64,000 nucleotides of DNA, from assembly GCA_950022655.1 (NCBI GenBank), contig OX465584.1:60638841-60702840 (forward strand), in the 5' to 3' direction. Of the stretch, positions 11,348 to 21,734 are shown one piece after another; positions within the stretch are counted from its first letter, which is position 1; each line of letters opens with the position of its first letter. Position numbers and translations under genes: made by a program. This stretch comes from Alentia gelatinosa (Eukaryota; Annelida; Polychaeta; Phyllodocida; Polynoidae). The notes beneath the pieces are model-generated. The model worked only from the letters and a program-made list of their open reading frames with translations. It was not told the origin of the DNA and did no database searches.

Positions 11348-13243
11348 TCAAAGGGTCTCAACATTATAAGCAGCCACATCTCTTTTCTTCATCACGAAAC
11401 ACTCTACGTAGATCCTTCCTTCCCGTACCACATAGTAACTCTCCTGCTGGACCTTATAGACGAACGGAATAATCCTTCCCAACCTGCTCTCCACCAAGAT
11501 GGCGGCCGAGAGTCGCTGCAGGAGCATGATAATCAGTCTGTTCTCAGCCACATCAGACACAGAGTTTGACATGAGGGCGATGAGAAAGTTAACAAGCAAG
11601 ATGGGCACAACAATCACATAGATCGTGTGCAGGAGGGCAATATCCGTTGGGTCTTTGAAGCCATCCGTGAGCTCGATCATATTGAGCATTACTCGGAAGG
11701 TGCTGTACATGCTCCACAACAAATCTGAGAACTCAGGGGTGCAAACCTGGTTTATATAGAACAGATTGAAGAAGGTCTGTGAGAAGGAGAAGAAGAGGAT
11801 GACATAGAGGATTAGGAAGTGGAACATGTCTTTCATCATGCGTTGTATGATAGTCACGAAGTACCCCAAGGCTGGGAGAAGCTGAATGAAGAAGAGCAAG
11901 GACCAGATGTTCAGGATGTTGGCCAGCATGTAGGCCTTGGTGGTGATCACCGATCTGGGGTCCAGGATCCTTGAAGCGTGGAAAATGATCACCGAAGAGG
12001 CAAGCAGGAAATTACACACTCTATAAAACCGTGTTCGCACCACGAAATTCGTCGAGGAAAATGTATGGTAGCATCTTTTGTCCTTCTCCCTTGTATAGAA
12101 GCGATATAAACTCAGCTCAATCAGATCAAACATGACGATAACACAGGAAAAGGCCATTACGAGACTGGTGAGGATGACTTTTGTTGTGCTTTCCATGATC
12201 AAGATCGGTCGCGGGCATGGGGTGTAATCAGAAGATACGAAACTCCCATTGGGGTGAGCGATAATGGGGGATTTACTCTCTTCATCAGCGACTGCACACG
12301 TGAATATAAGCACGGTATAGAGGCTTCGCACCAGGAACCAGCATACTAAATAGGGCACATTGGTCTGGATTTTCCACGTCGTCCATTTTTTTATTGCAGG
12401 ATGACTAATAAACCCCGACTGCTTGGCATGGGAAAGAAACTCCTTTTCGAGGACGGTGAACATACGAAGCGGCGACAGCGAGCGACGCTTGCCAAGCTCC
12501 CAGCTCTCATACTCTGTGACGTCATACCAGGTACACACATGAGCTCCCAGAATGCCATTCTTGAACAAATACACTCCTTCGGTGTCGAAGATCCGCTGGA
12601 AGAGTACGAAGGTTCGCAGTCTCGCTGCGAGCTCCAATGGGCGTAACCCATCGGAGTCTTCGAGAAACAAGAGTCGTTGCTTTTCGGGTTCGGTTAAGTT
12701 TCGAAGAAGGAAATCGTACATGGCGACATAGTTTTCCTGCAGATTTGGTTTGAGCGCAGCTGCTTTGATGATTCCATGTACGACTGTATCGGAGCCAATA
12801 TCCTGGACGAATAGATCCGCTGAGTTGGCCAGGAAAACCTCCACTGTTTTCATGGCAGTAAACACCGCTGCAAGCACCAAGGGTCGTTGATAGGCGCAGG
12901 GTAGGCGCGGCACCTCCTGACTTGAAGCCGAGTGATAAGGCTTACAATCATACACAAATCTACCATTCACCAGGGTCCTCCGCTCGTCACCGGAACCGGA
13001 AACGTCGCTGAGGATATTCCGGATGAGTTCCGCATCGTCGCGCTCGAGCGCATCGTACCAGAACTCGAAGTATCGGATGGGCATCTGATCGCCGTCGCGT
13101 TTCTTCCTGAGACTGGCCCGAATTCGCTCGACTCCGTCCACGAATCGGCCATTGCTGGGAGTAGATCCGATGCCATTGGTCACGCTATGGTTCTTGGACT
13201 CCCCACCAGGGGAGCTACTCGTTGTGATGCTGGTAGCTGTCAT
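11348..13243 (-). CDS. TRPV-like transient receptor potential cation channel
   Basis: A 631-residue polytopic channel in one uninterrupted frame. Residues 120-215 hold ankyrin-type repeats; GSDTVVHGII and DSDGLRPLELAA resemble the last ankyrin repeats of TRPV proteins. The following YDVTEYES and SPLRMFTVLEKE match the TRPV linker. Six membrane segments follow: S1 297-318, S2 354-379, S3 408-424, S4 437-468, S5 472-496, S6 535-558, with a pore helix and filter at 505-525. The post-S6 stretch SDVAENRLIIMLLQRLSAAIL fits the TRP-helix region. Where TRPV channels have a GMGD-type filter, this one reads LNMIEL, so both glycines are replaced and the acidic position is kept. It is shorter at the N-terminus than typical TRPV. 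TRPV genes normally have several introns, so an intronless copy suggests a retrocopy or intron loss. The start is the first ATG of the frame, in a region already poorly conserved. Confidence 0.85.
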   Translation of the reverse strand: MTATSITTSSSPGGESKNHSVTNGIGSTPSNGRFVDGVERIRASLRKKRDGDQMPIRYFEFWYDALERDDAELIRNILSDVSGSGDERRTLVNGRFVYDCKPYHSASSQEVPRLPCAYQRPLVLAAVFTAMKTVEVFLANSADLFVQDIGSDTVVHGIIKAAALKPNLQENYVAMYDFLLRNLTEPEKQRLLFLEDSDGLRPLELAARLRTFVLFQRIFDTEGVYLFKNGILGAHVCTWYDVTEYESWELGKRRSLSPLRMFTVLEKEFLSHAKQSGFISHPAIKKWTTWKIQTNVPYLVCWFLVRSLYTVLIFTCAVADEESKSPIIAHPNGSFVSSDYTPCPRPILIMESTTKVILTSLVMAFSCVIVMFDLIELSLYRFYTREKDKRCYHTFSSTNFVVRTRFYRVCNFLLASSVIIFHASRILDPRSVITTKAYMLANILNIWSLLFFIQLLPALGYFVTIIQRMMKDMFHFLILYVILFFSFSQTFFNLFYINQVCTPEFSDLLWSMYSTFRVMLNMIELTDGFKDPTDIALLHTIYVIVVPILLVNFLIALMSNSVSDVAENRLIIMLLQRLSAAILVESRLGRIIPFVYKVQQESYYVVREGRIYVECFVMKKRDVAAYNVETL

Positions 13244-13617
13244 GGCTGCTTTGTGCTGCGGAAAGGGCGTGGCAACCAGCCACCACCAACACCACCACCA
13301 CCGCTACTACGACTCCCACCCCCACCCAGTGAGGGACTCCAATCAAAGAACTGAGCAGCTCACATATACGGAAAGGTCACACACTACATACCCTCAGGAG
13401 AAACTCACATTGTATCGCCTCTGCGAATCCTTCTCATCGTCACCCCCTCTCATCCTCAGGGCATAGACTGGAGTGTAGGTATCGAGCGACGTGACCTGTA
13501 TCAGAGGTAAATCCCCAGTGGTGTTGCTGGATAATCTGGTGGTAGCGGATTGTCTTCAGGTATATGAGAAGCAGTACCAGCAGCTGCAGTGCGGTGTCGA
13601 GTGGTGGCGCTGCCTCA
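13244..13617 (-). other. Probable 5' untranslated region of the TRPV-like gene
   Basis: On the minus strand this holds a CCACCACCA-type low-complexity stretch just before the ATG (about 13277-13325). A possible donor context 'acaatgtgagtttc' lies near 13415, which would allow a noncoding upstream exon. No TATA box is recognised. This is inferred from position only. Confidence 0.3.
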
Positions 13618-13936
13618 GCCTGGGGCCTGTTTTGTAACTAGCGGTTCTATAGCGAACGATAATGCCAAAACAACGGAAAATCGGTAATGATTCTCAACAA
13701 TGGAGTTGAAGGTGAAACATTGATCATTAAACTGTTCAAGGTGGTATCATGGTATTTATTTATATATATATATATTATATATACTGCTGTGTCAGGTCAG
13801 CCTGGGACCTGTTCTTTAACTAGCGGCTCTATAGCGAACGATAATGCCAAAACAACGGAGATTCGGTAATGATTCTCAATAATGGACTTGGATGTGAAAC
13901 ATCTATCATTAAAATGTTTGAGATGGTAAAATGGTA

Positions 13937-13978
<42 letters not shown>

Positions 13979-14310
13979 AAAACAAAGTCCCTTTTTGATA
14001 TAGAGAAAAGAAATAGTCCCTATAGTTATATTCTTTAATAGGGCAATTCTTGGGTTTAATTTATTCGGAAAGATGGATAATAGATACAACAGACGATGGT
14101 TTTGTGGACAGGCGGCTCTGTAAACAACTCGAGGTTTACATCGTTATACCTCTCGTACTTAACGGCCGCCCATCCACAAAACCATCGTTTATTGTCTATA
14201 TTATTAGCGACTCTATAGCGAACGATAATGCAAAAACAACGGAGAATTGGTAATGATTCTCGAAATGTGAAACATGTATCATTAAACTGTTCAAGGTGGT
14301 ATCATGGTAA
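13618..14310. repeat. Three copies of a ~150-190-bp repeat
   Basis: The block 'ctatagcgaacgataatgc..aaaacaacgga' followed by 'ggtaatgattctc' and 'gtgaaacat..atcattaaa' occurs at about 13630-13770, 13812-13945 and 14205-14310. The first two copies run into (TA)n tracts. A ~100-bp hairpin ('cgatggttttgtggacaggcgg' against 'ccgcccatccacaaaaccatcg', about 14090-14190) sits between the second and third copies. Confidence 0.7.
13938..13977. repeat. (TA)n microsatellite
   Basis: About 20 uninterrupted TA units. Confidence 0.95.
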
Positions 14311-14443
14311 TTTACATAAGCAATTCCTTTATTTCAATTCTCAATACAAGTCACTTGTGTGGTTCTCTATAACATTGGGTTCCTTTTCTTTACCTTACAT
14401 TTATTTCTCGAGGTTGCTGTGTCTTTATTGGTTTGTTTTTATC

Positions 14444-14771
14444 TTAACCCTTTAAGAGCGAATGATGCCTTGAGGCATCATCCAGCCCAGGGTATATTAT
14501 GCCTTGAGTCATCATTTCTCAAAATTCTACAAAATCGTTTTTAACAAAATAAATAATGGAGGAACATTAAATAAATTTTTACAGAATGTATGTATAATAC
14601 CATTATTAGTATTTCTATTCAAAAGAAATATTTAAGATAATATATCATTGAACAATTGAATTGTGGGTTTAACGACTGTGTGCCCGTCCCCTAGCAGTAA
14701 AAAGTGCCACCAGCACCCGTCCTACCTCAAGGAGGTAGCTTGGCCACAGGCACCCGTCCTTAAAAGGTTAA
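14444..14771. mobile_element. piggyBac-like MITE, third subfamily
   Basis: TTAA flanks both ends, with CCCTTTAAGAGCG at the left and gtccttaaaagg at the right. Just inside the left end is the palindromic 'gatgccttgaggcatcat' motif, repeated once in a diverged form. At the right are two units containing 'caggcacccgtcct'/'cagcacccgtcct'. It is noncoding and 328 bp long. Confidence 0.65.
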
Positions 14772-15029
14772 ACACATTTATGTGATCGGTATTAGAAACT
14801 GGAATGTCACATAATCGGCCTATGGAATAAAGTTTTTTTTTTTTTTTTAAATTCTGGGTTGAGTTCCCTGTCTACCTGTTCTGTGGTGCCACCGACTGCA
14901 CATTGGTATCAATAATCGTTCAGGGTGCAGTCGATGCCTAGTTTATACTGCATCTTACATGTCCATTCCGATAGAAATTTCCCACATAACACTTTGACCC
15001 TCACTGATGAAATCCTAGAGGTCGTTGAA

Positions 15030-15131
15030 TCACCCGGCGATTACACATCATAATCAAGAACCACCTGACTATCATTGGCCAGACGATCTACAGTCGTCAC
15101 ATATTTAGTCATCTAGTCCAAACGCCGGGTA
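15030..15131. mobile_element. Short member or remnant of the TAGACGA MITE family
   Basis: Ends 'cacccggcgattaca' and 'gtccaaacgccgggt' are inverted, and the interior has 'cagacgatctacagtcgtc'. The length is about 100 bp. It is related to 7543-7794 and 9276-9913. Confidence 0.5.
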
Positions 15132-15189
15132 AGAAGATCAGTGTCCTTATTGCATAACTTATGCAGCCAGTTTATGCCACTAGGGACCG

Positions 15190-15458
15190 GGGACCTGTTT
15201 CAGTAGTCTTGTGACATTAGGCCTAGACAGGCGTCAACAGTGGCACCAACAGTGGAAGCAACAGCGGAAAAAGATTAGCAAATATCTGAAGATCGAAGTG
15301 GCCAATCTTGTATCCCCTACTCATGTTAAAGTGTCATTGCTTAATTCCTACGAGAAGTGAGTGAAACTCTGTGTGTCATCGACTGCAATCTTGTGATCTG
15401 TCTGTATGGTGTCAGAGACGCCATCTAGACATGTCACGAAACTACTGAAACAGGTCCC
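15190..15458. mobile_element. GGGACCTGTTTCA MITE, inverted orientation
   Basis: It begins ggacctgtttcagtagtctt and ends with the inverse (actactgaaacaggtccc). The interior matches 35791-36089 and 55319-55617 in reverse orientation (blocks 'cctactcatgttaaagtgtc' and 'gtggcaccaacagtgg'). Confidence 0.8.
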
Positions 15459-15763
15459 TGTTTCACTAGTTTCGTGACATGTCTGTGACACCATACAGAC
15501 ATTGGGGTTGTCTAGTTTCGTGACAACACAAGTAGCTGCCCTTAGGAAAAGACGGACCCCAAACATAAGAATTAGACAAATCTAGACACATCATGGACCT
15601 GTTTCACTAGTTTTGTGACAAAAGTGTTAGAGAGACATGAAAAACGGCACCAACCGTGCAAGCAAGAACAGACAAAACAAAGTCTAATGTCTAGTTTTTA
15701 TGAAACCGGAAACACCATCTAGACGCCATCTAGACATGTCACAAAACTACTGAAACAGGTCCC
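15456..15763. mobile_element. Broken plus short GGGACCTGTTTCA MITEs
   Basis: From 15456 a copy starts with tgtttcactagtttcgtgac but lacks a proper right end. At 15595-15763 a ~169-bp short-form element is complete (ggacctgtttcactag to actactgaaacaggtccc). With 15190-15458 this makes three members side by side. Confidence 0.65.
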
Positions 15764-15963
15764 AGCATCCCAAAAGATTGTATTAATGTTAAGATAAATT
15801 GAATTACTATACAAACATGTATCAAAAAAACAAAACAAAAACAAAGAGCGGACATTATATATACTCAAAGGCCAAGGCCAAGTAGGAGATATGGGTATAA
15901 TGTTAACATAACCGCTTGATGATACAATTAAATCTTCCATGTAGTTGAGGGAAATAAACTTTA

Positions 15964-16246
15964 GGCCCGGCGTCCACCTACTACGATATGGCTCCGATAT
16001 GGTCTATGATGCACCTCCCGATAAATAAATCAAAATCGTGTCGGAAGGTTACCTAATATCGGGGCAGTTGACCACGTTTCTGTGATTAGGCACCCAAATA
16101 AACCCCTTACGTTGAATGGTGGATTGGCACATTTAGACATATGTCTACGATTTTGTATCTTCCCGATATGTCTCCAATATTTGCTTTTTGTATAGGTGCC
16201 ATATCGGTAGGTCGAAATTTCTATTGTAGTAGGTGGACGCCAAGCC
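15964..16246. mobile_element. MITE 'GGCCCGGCGTCCACC', TA-flanked
   Basis: The left end ggcccggcgtccacctacta and right end tagtaggtggacgccaagcc are inverted repeats flanked by TA on each side. It is about 283 bp and noncoding. Close copies lie at 21095-21376 and, truncated, at 38647-38908, with a terminal scrap at 44023-44067. The ends resemble the GGCCC start of PIF/Harbinger elements, but the superfamily is uncertain. Confidence 0.75.
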
Positions 16247-16972
16247 TAAATATGTTTCAGGAAATATGTAAGGTACTTCTGTTACGGTATACAAAACCTG
16301 CTATGATAGCAGACTGCCGATGTAACTAAAAAACCGAAATAAAAACAAAGAACCTGCTTTTTATTGAAAAGGTTGGGCTCCGTTTCGCAATTTGCTGGCT
16401 ATTTATAAAACTGGCCCCTGGTTCGCCGCCCGTTTCTGTGAACGAGTTTTTAAGTGGGCGTGTTCATTCTGGCCGCACCTGTATATGGTCGCGTCTCACT
16501 CAATCAGCTGGGTTTCCAATTAGCTGGAGGAAAAGCCAGCCTTACCTGTATCTGCTGAAACATCGTGCACGTGTTGCAAGAACAAAGACGGTATGTTCGT
16601 CATGGTATGTTCGTTATAGGGAGCCAAAGTGAACCCGCTGCAACCACAGATAGCCGGTTACAAAATACCATTTCCGGGTATAGGCGCTCAGTACTCTGAC
16701 TATATAGGTTCGAGATTATATGTGTCATTCTCCAATCTTTTAGATCCAAATTTTTGATAAACTTAACAACTGTCATCGTAGTTTCGAAACAGAGTTATTC
16801 AGAGACGATAGTAGTAAACTTCACTTCGAAAGTAACAAAAGAGACTAAAATCGAAAGTTTAGCCTCAAACCCCCATAGCTTTAGCACTAAGCCTCGTTCT
16901 TACTGGCCACCGGAAACGGTGTTTTGTAGGTGGGTATCTGTGGTTTCAGCGGGTTCACTTTGGCTCCCTATA

Positions 16973-17187
16973 CCGGGGACACACCAAGCGAGAAAGTCAG
17001 CGTTCTCTGGAATCGCCAACACAAAGTGGCGTGTATGTGAGATATCATTTCATAGGAATATCTCCTGCCTATAATTTAGCATCCTGGAAGCAATAATCAG
17101 GGGAAATATAAAATAATAGCTCCCATAAAGGCCATTTTGTGTGAGCGATTATGGAACTCGCTGCGTTTCTCGCTTGGTGTCTCCGGC
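16973..17187. mobile_element. MITE of CCGGGGACACACC family, complete copy
   Basis: The ends ccggggacacaccaagcgag and ctcgcttggtgtctccgg are inverted repeats about 215 bp apart. The interior has the family block 'catttcataggaatatctc'. It is the cleanest copy of the family in the window. Confidence 0.75.
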
Positions 17188-17355
17188 TTAAGTGGCATGT
17201 TCATCATTAATGAGCGTGCAATCAGAAAACTAGGAGCTAATGATATTTCCATTTACAATGGATGAGCGCAGCACTCCCAAAGTACCATAAACTCTCACAT
17301 AATAATTCCAATTTTCTGGGGTAGAGATCACCTTGTGTTGTATATCATGACCCTA

Positions 17356-18412
17356 AAAGTTTTTTCACGAGACTGTTTTAGGACTGTTGCCAGACTTTGT
17401 AAGACTGTTGCAAGACTGCTGCAAGGCTGTGTTTTTTTTACAAGACTGTGGTAAGAGTGTTGCCAGACTGTTGTAAGATTGTTGTAAAGATGACACAAGA
17501 CTATTGTAAGGCGCCACCTGTTGTAAGATTGTTGCAAGACTGTTGCAAACTGTGGTAAGATTGTTGCAAGACTCTTGTAAGACTCTTGTAAGATTGTTGT
17601 TAAGCTGATGCAAGACTCTTGCAAGATTGTTGTAAGTTTGATACAAGACTGTTATAAGCCTGTTGTAAGACTGTTGTAAGGTTTATATGAGAATTGTTTC
17701 ATATCAGCCTTAAAACAGTCTAACAAGTCTTGCAACAGGCATACAGCAGTCTTGTATCAGCCTTACAACTATCTTACAACAGTCTCGTACCAGTCTTACG
17801 ACAGCCTTGTATTAGTCTTACAACAGTCTTACAATGGTTTTGTGACCATCTTACAAGAATCTTGCATCAGTCTTGCAACAGTCTTGTATCAGTCTTGCAA
17901 CAGTTTTGTATTGGCCATATACCAAAGTATTACAATTTTTGTTTCAGCCTTACTACAGTCTTACAACAGAGATACAACAGTTTGCAACAGTCTTACAACA
18001 GTCCCGCATCAGTCTTTCGACAGTCTTGCATCAGTCTTACAACAGTCTTACAACAGCCTAACAAGTCTTGTAACAGTCTTACGACAGTCTTGCAACAGTC
18101 TTACAACAGTCTTGCAACAATCTTGCAACAGTCTTGCAAAAGACTTGCAACAGTCTCACAACAGTCTTACAAGTATTACAACAGCCTAACAAATCTTGCA
18201 ACAGTCTTACAACAGTCTTGCAACAGTCTTACAACAGTCGTAAAACAGTCTTGCAACAGTCATACACCAGTCTTGCAACAGTCTTGCAACTGTCTTGTAT
18301 CAGCCTTACAACAGTCTTACAACAGTCTTGCAACAATCTTGCAACAGTCTTGCAACAGACTTGCAACAGTCTCATAACAGTCTCACAACAGTCTTACAAG
18401 TCTTGAATCAGC
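17356..18412. repeat. Inverted array of an 11-bp minisatellite
   Basis: The left ~335 bp is built of 11-bp units of the type agactgttgta. The right ~715 bp is built of the complementary units (tacaacagtct type), with the switch near 17690-17720. The two arms can therefore pair into a very long imperfect hairpin. Units vary mainly at tac/tgc. Because 11 is not a multiple of 3, all frames read Ser/Thr/Leu/Gln/Asn-rich peptides and appear open by chance. Confidence 0.9.
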
Positions 18413-18713
18413 CTGTGGTGACTAAAAGCACAAGAGTGAATAACTGGTCAAACAGGTTTGCTGGATCCTGCCATGTAGGGAATGTGTCCCATCAGTTTCT
18501 GATTGTTAGTAGAAGAAGTCAGAGAGTAGGTGTGGGGGTGGGAGTGGGTAGTGCTTATTTAACCAGGCCTTTATAGTTGGGACATTGATAACGAAGTGTT
18601 AGATTCTCTGCAGTAAGCTGAAAGCCTGTGTGAGCATTCTAACCTCTAGATGACGTATATGATAAATATATCATCGATGAATGAGCGTGCAATCATAAAA
18701 CTAGGGGCAAATA

Positions 18714-18970
18714 CAGTTAAACCCCGCCTAATGGACATTCCACGTAAGCGGACAGTTATTTTGGTATGAAAAGGCCTATAACCTCGTGTAAGCGGAAACC
18801 TCTGACGGACACCCTACCAAAAGCGGAAGGCCGCAACAGCGAGCGGCACTTTAAATCAAAGCGGCAGCGAAACCGCTACCAATACCCAATAATGAGCGGC
18901 ACCTCCACCTCGACAGCGACGCTTCAAATGCCTTTGCTAGCTCTCACTTTGGCGATGGGTACTCTCGTTT
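18714..18970. mobile_element. Tigger/pogo-like fragment
   Basis: It starts TA-CAGTTAAACCCCGCC and continues with 'taatggacattccacgtaagcgg'-type motifs typical of pogo-like ends. No right terminus was found. It is probably truncated. Confidence 0.5.
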
Positions 18971-19039
18971 AGCACCCTCCCGACTTTTGGAACAGCTCCC
19001 TGATGTGCATCCAGGTGGAAGTACAAAAAAATGATTCTA

Positions 19040-19140
19040 CAGTCTTTTTTTTTTGTTTGAAAAATATTTATTGACAGAAGGTTCTTATATACAGAATACA
19101 AGATTTTCAACCAGTCAGTCAAGTAGAACAATACAGACGG
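19040..19140 (-). repeat. Possible retroposon 3' tail (minus strand)
   Basis: A T-rich run (about 19046-19056) next to 'aaaatatttattgac' would read as an A tail on the minus strand preceded by sequence of unknown origin. This is weak evidence for a retroposed 3' end. Confidence 0.25.
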
Positions 19141-19303
19141 GTTACAAGTAGCTGCTCGGTTCTGATTGCAACATGGTATACATAATACCTGTTGTCCTAT
19201 TGATTTCAGGTTAAACAGTCGATCTGCTGCTCTTCTGGGGTCAAAGACCTCCAGGGTTCAATTAGTGGGTAGGTAAAAACAAGCATGCTATCCGTTGTGA
19301 CCA

Positions 19304-19676
19304 GGGACCTGTTTCAGTAGTTTCGTGACATGTCCATATGGCGTCTGTGACACCATACAGACAGATCAACACAAGTTGCGGCACTCAGGACAAGACAGAC
19401 CCCAAACACGGTGTCCGGTTTCAAGAGTATCAGACGATTTCACTCACTCCCCGTAGGAATTTAGCAATGAAACTTTAACACGAGTAAGGGATACATATAA
19501 CCTATAATCGTTCCAAATATGAAGAAGATTATTGACTCTGATCCGCTGATATTTGACATTAACTGTGACATGCGTTTTGAAACCTGACAAAATTTTGTCC
19601 ACTGATGCTTGCACTGTTGGTGCCCCTGTTGATGTCTGTCTAGGCCTAATGTCACGAAACTGCTGAAACAGGTCCC
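19304..19676. mobile_element. GGGACCTGTTTCA MITE, long copy
   Basis: The ends gggacctgtttcagtagttt and actgctgaaacaggtccc are inverted. It shares the interior 'atataacctataatcgttcc' block with 35791 and 55319 but is ~70 bp longer. It is noncoding. Confidence 0.75.
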
Positions 19677-19756
19677 AGATGTTGCTGGTCAACTAGTCAT
19701 ATGAAGATCCATAAAGAAGAGAAAGCCAACAAATGTTTGCAGTGTGGTAAATCATG

Positions 19757-20029
19757 CTATTTATCCTACCCCTAATAAAAAACGTCATAGGCTTAACATG
19801 GGATTTGTTTATGTCACGGGTGTTACATAAAGTGTTGTTTATGCCACTACTTTCTGATACTGAAAAAATATGGAAAGGGGATAGGATAAAATCTAGACGC
19901 CACTCGTTTGAGTTTGAGCTTATTTATGCCACTCATTTTGTTGGCTCCGTAATGTCACTCGTCTTCGACTCATGAAATTATGGAGCCAACAAAACGGTGG
20001 CATAAATAAACTCAGACTCAAACTCGTGA
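19757..20029. mobile_element. Element end plus hairpin (19901-20029)
   Basis: At 19757-19800 the 'tatcctacccctaataaaaaa' and 'aggcttaacatggg' motifs match one end of the TTATCCTACCCC family (36485, 62825). At 19901-20029 an imperfect palindrome pairs 'cactcgtttgagtttgag' with 'ctcaaactcgtg' across a ~30-bp loop. Both are noncoding. Confidence 0.5.
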
Positions 20030-20589
20030 CGTCTCTTCATATTATCTTTGCGTTTAAGACAAATAAAGACCCATTAAGCCATTCTCCACTAGCCGACTAT
20101 TCGCCATCCAGCTGCAGGAACCACCGACGCCAAATCGGTAAATGAAAAACAGACAATCAGAGAGTGGTCGCATGTGGCAGGAGAAAGGCTCACACTTCAA
20201 GATACGCCACGTTTTCCCACATTTAATCAGAGAAGTGTTCGCCAATTAATTGAGCAGAGATCTCACAATAAGGCAACTACCAACTGACTTAGTGGATCAC
20301 CAACAGAATCAAGGGGTTTGAAATTGTCGGGGATGGAAATTAAGTTTGAAGCACAGTTCTGTCAGTATGGACCTTTTAAATGCGCTATTTACAAGGAGGA
20401 ACGGTCTAAATTCATGGACGACTGTAAATATTCTTTATCTAATTTTTTTTTAAAGAAGAAGAAAGGTGGCATACGAAGTACCATCACTGAATTTTAGATA
20501 ACGAGGTGCAGTCATTTGCCTCAGTTAATTGATGCCGTTTTCGTCGGCCAGTGGAAAATGGTTTGAAAGTGGTCGGCGGTGCTAAATGC

Positions 20590-20888
20590 CATAATCGGTA
20601 TTATTATATACCTATGTCCGAATGTCTGTTAAATACTGCCCGCTGCTAGGGGTGCAGTAATAATAATGTTCGTGCCCGCTGTGACTGCGACTTTGTATGT
20701 CATTGAAATGGCGTTTTTTCACCAATTAAAGGTATATGATAATAAGCAAACGTCCTCACTGTAGACGAAATGGTTCTCGTTCTCGGTCAGTCTCCGTTTT
20801 CATACTGCCTTCCGCCTATGGCGTCAGGCAGTATGAAATCGACGACTGACCTCGAACAGGAATCGTTTCGTCTACAGTAAGGACGTTT
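20590..20888. mobile_element. Hairpin MITE with flank (hairpin 20748-20888)
   Basis: The 141-bp core is almost a perfect palindrome, starting aaacgtcctcactgtagacg and ending with its inverse. The adjacent ~150 bp ('actgcccgctgctaggggtgcagtaataat') recurs next to the related hairpin at 24602-24742 in the opposite orientation, so the whole ~300 bp is one mobile unit. Confidence 0.7.
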
Positions 20889-21094
20889 CCTAATAGTAAT
20901 AATCAGCAGGTGGAAACGCGACTGCAGTAAAAGAAGGCTTCAGGAGACTTGGTGAGGTCTATTAAACCCACCCCACCTGAAATAGGTGACTCATTTTATA
21001 TCTCACTGTGCAGGTAACAGGTATAAATAACGTCATTGTTAGTAGGACCACGCCCTTAGAGAAAGCCAGAACTACGGTGGACAAGAAGCGCTTA

Positions 21095-21376
21095 GGCCCG
21101 GCGTCCACCTACTACGATATGGCACCGATATGCCCTACGATGCACCTCCCGATAAAAAATCAAAATCGCGTCGGAAAGTTACCTAATATCGGGGCAGTTG
21201 ACCACGTTTCTGCGATTAGACACCGATAAAACCCCCATACAATGCATGGTGGATTGGCTTGTCTAGACATATGTCTACGATTCTGCACCTTCCCGATATG
21301 TCTCCGATTTCGACATTTTGTATCGGTGCCATATCGGGAGGTCTACGATTCTATCGTAGTAGGTGGACGCCGGGCC
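21095..21376. mobile_element. MITE 'GGCCCGGCGTCCACC', best-preserved copy
   Basis: It begins ggcccggcgtccacctacta and ends with the near-exact inverse (tagtaggtggacgccgggcc), with TA immediately outside each end. It is 282 bp. See 15964-16246 for the family. Confidence 0.8.
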
Positions 21377-21432
21377 TAAATCTCCACAATTGTTGTTTTA
21401 CCGTTTAGAGCAGCTAAGCGGTATATAGCGTA

Positions 21433-21655
21433 AGTGGAATTAACACAGTGAGATTCATGTACCTGACAGTGTTCAAAATCTCATGAGGTTCTGTTCCTTG
21501 TTAAGTGGAATTCACACGATGGGATTCATGTACCTCACAGGGTTCAAAATCGCATGAGATTCTGTTCCTTGTTAAGTGGAATTCACAGGGTGCGATTTAT
21601 GTATCTGACAGGATTCAAAATCTCATGAGATTCTGTTCCTTGTTAGGGGTAATGT
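21433..21655. repeat. Three tandem ~72-bp repeats
   Basis: Units starting 'gtggaatt(a/c)acac' recur at about 21433, 21505 and 21576 and each ends 'ttctgttccttgtta'. Each contains 'tgtacctcacagggtt' or a variant, which is the reverse complement of the 'accctgtgaggtaca' segment in the neighbouring 46-bp satellite. Confidence 0.8.
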
Positions 21656-21734
21656 CACCAACAATTACAGAGGGGGGGGGGGAGGAAATCATGTCTCAGG
21701 GATATAGAATCCTACAATTTAGATGAAGAGATTG

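Larger units (their letters stand above)
9914..11570 (-). repeat. Tandem array of TRP-channel tail segment, 384-bp period
   Basis: Homologous stop-codon positions fall at 10036, 10420, 10804, 10964 and 11348, so the spacings are 384, 384, 160 and 384 bp. The 160-bp step is a unit with 224 bp missing. On the plus strand each unit holds a degenerate 'cttcattacgaaa' block, a downstream flank, the 67-codon tail, and then ~50 bp related to the right end of the neighbouring MITE ('gtagcc..tcg', 'tctggtgtaaatgctggttta'). The last unit is the 3' end of the intact channel gene. Confidence 0.85.

Noticed and set aside
13152..13466. Plus-strand frames opposite the channel gene start (His/Pro-rich)
   Set aside because: They are antisense to the channel N-terminus and its CCACCACCA leader, so they are shadows of low-complexity sequence.
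17328..18576. Several overlapping open frames of up to 215 codons
   Set aside because: They are translations of the 11-bp tandem repeat in all frames (Ser/Thr/Leu/Gln/Asn-rich). There is no domain, and several frames are open at once.
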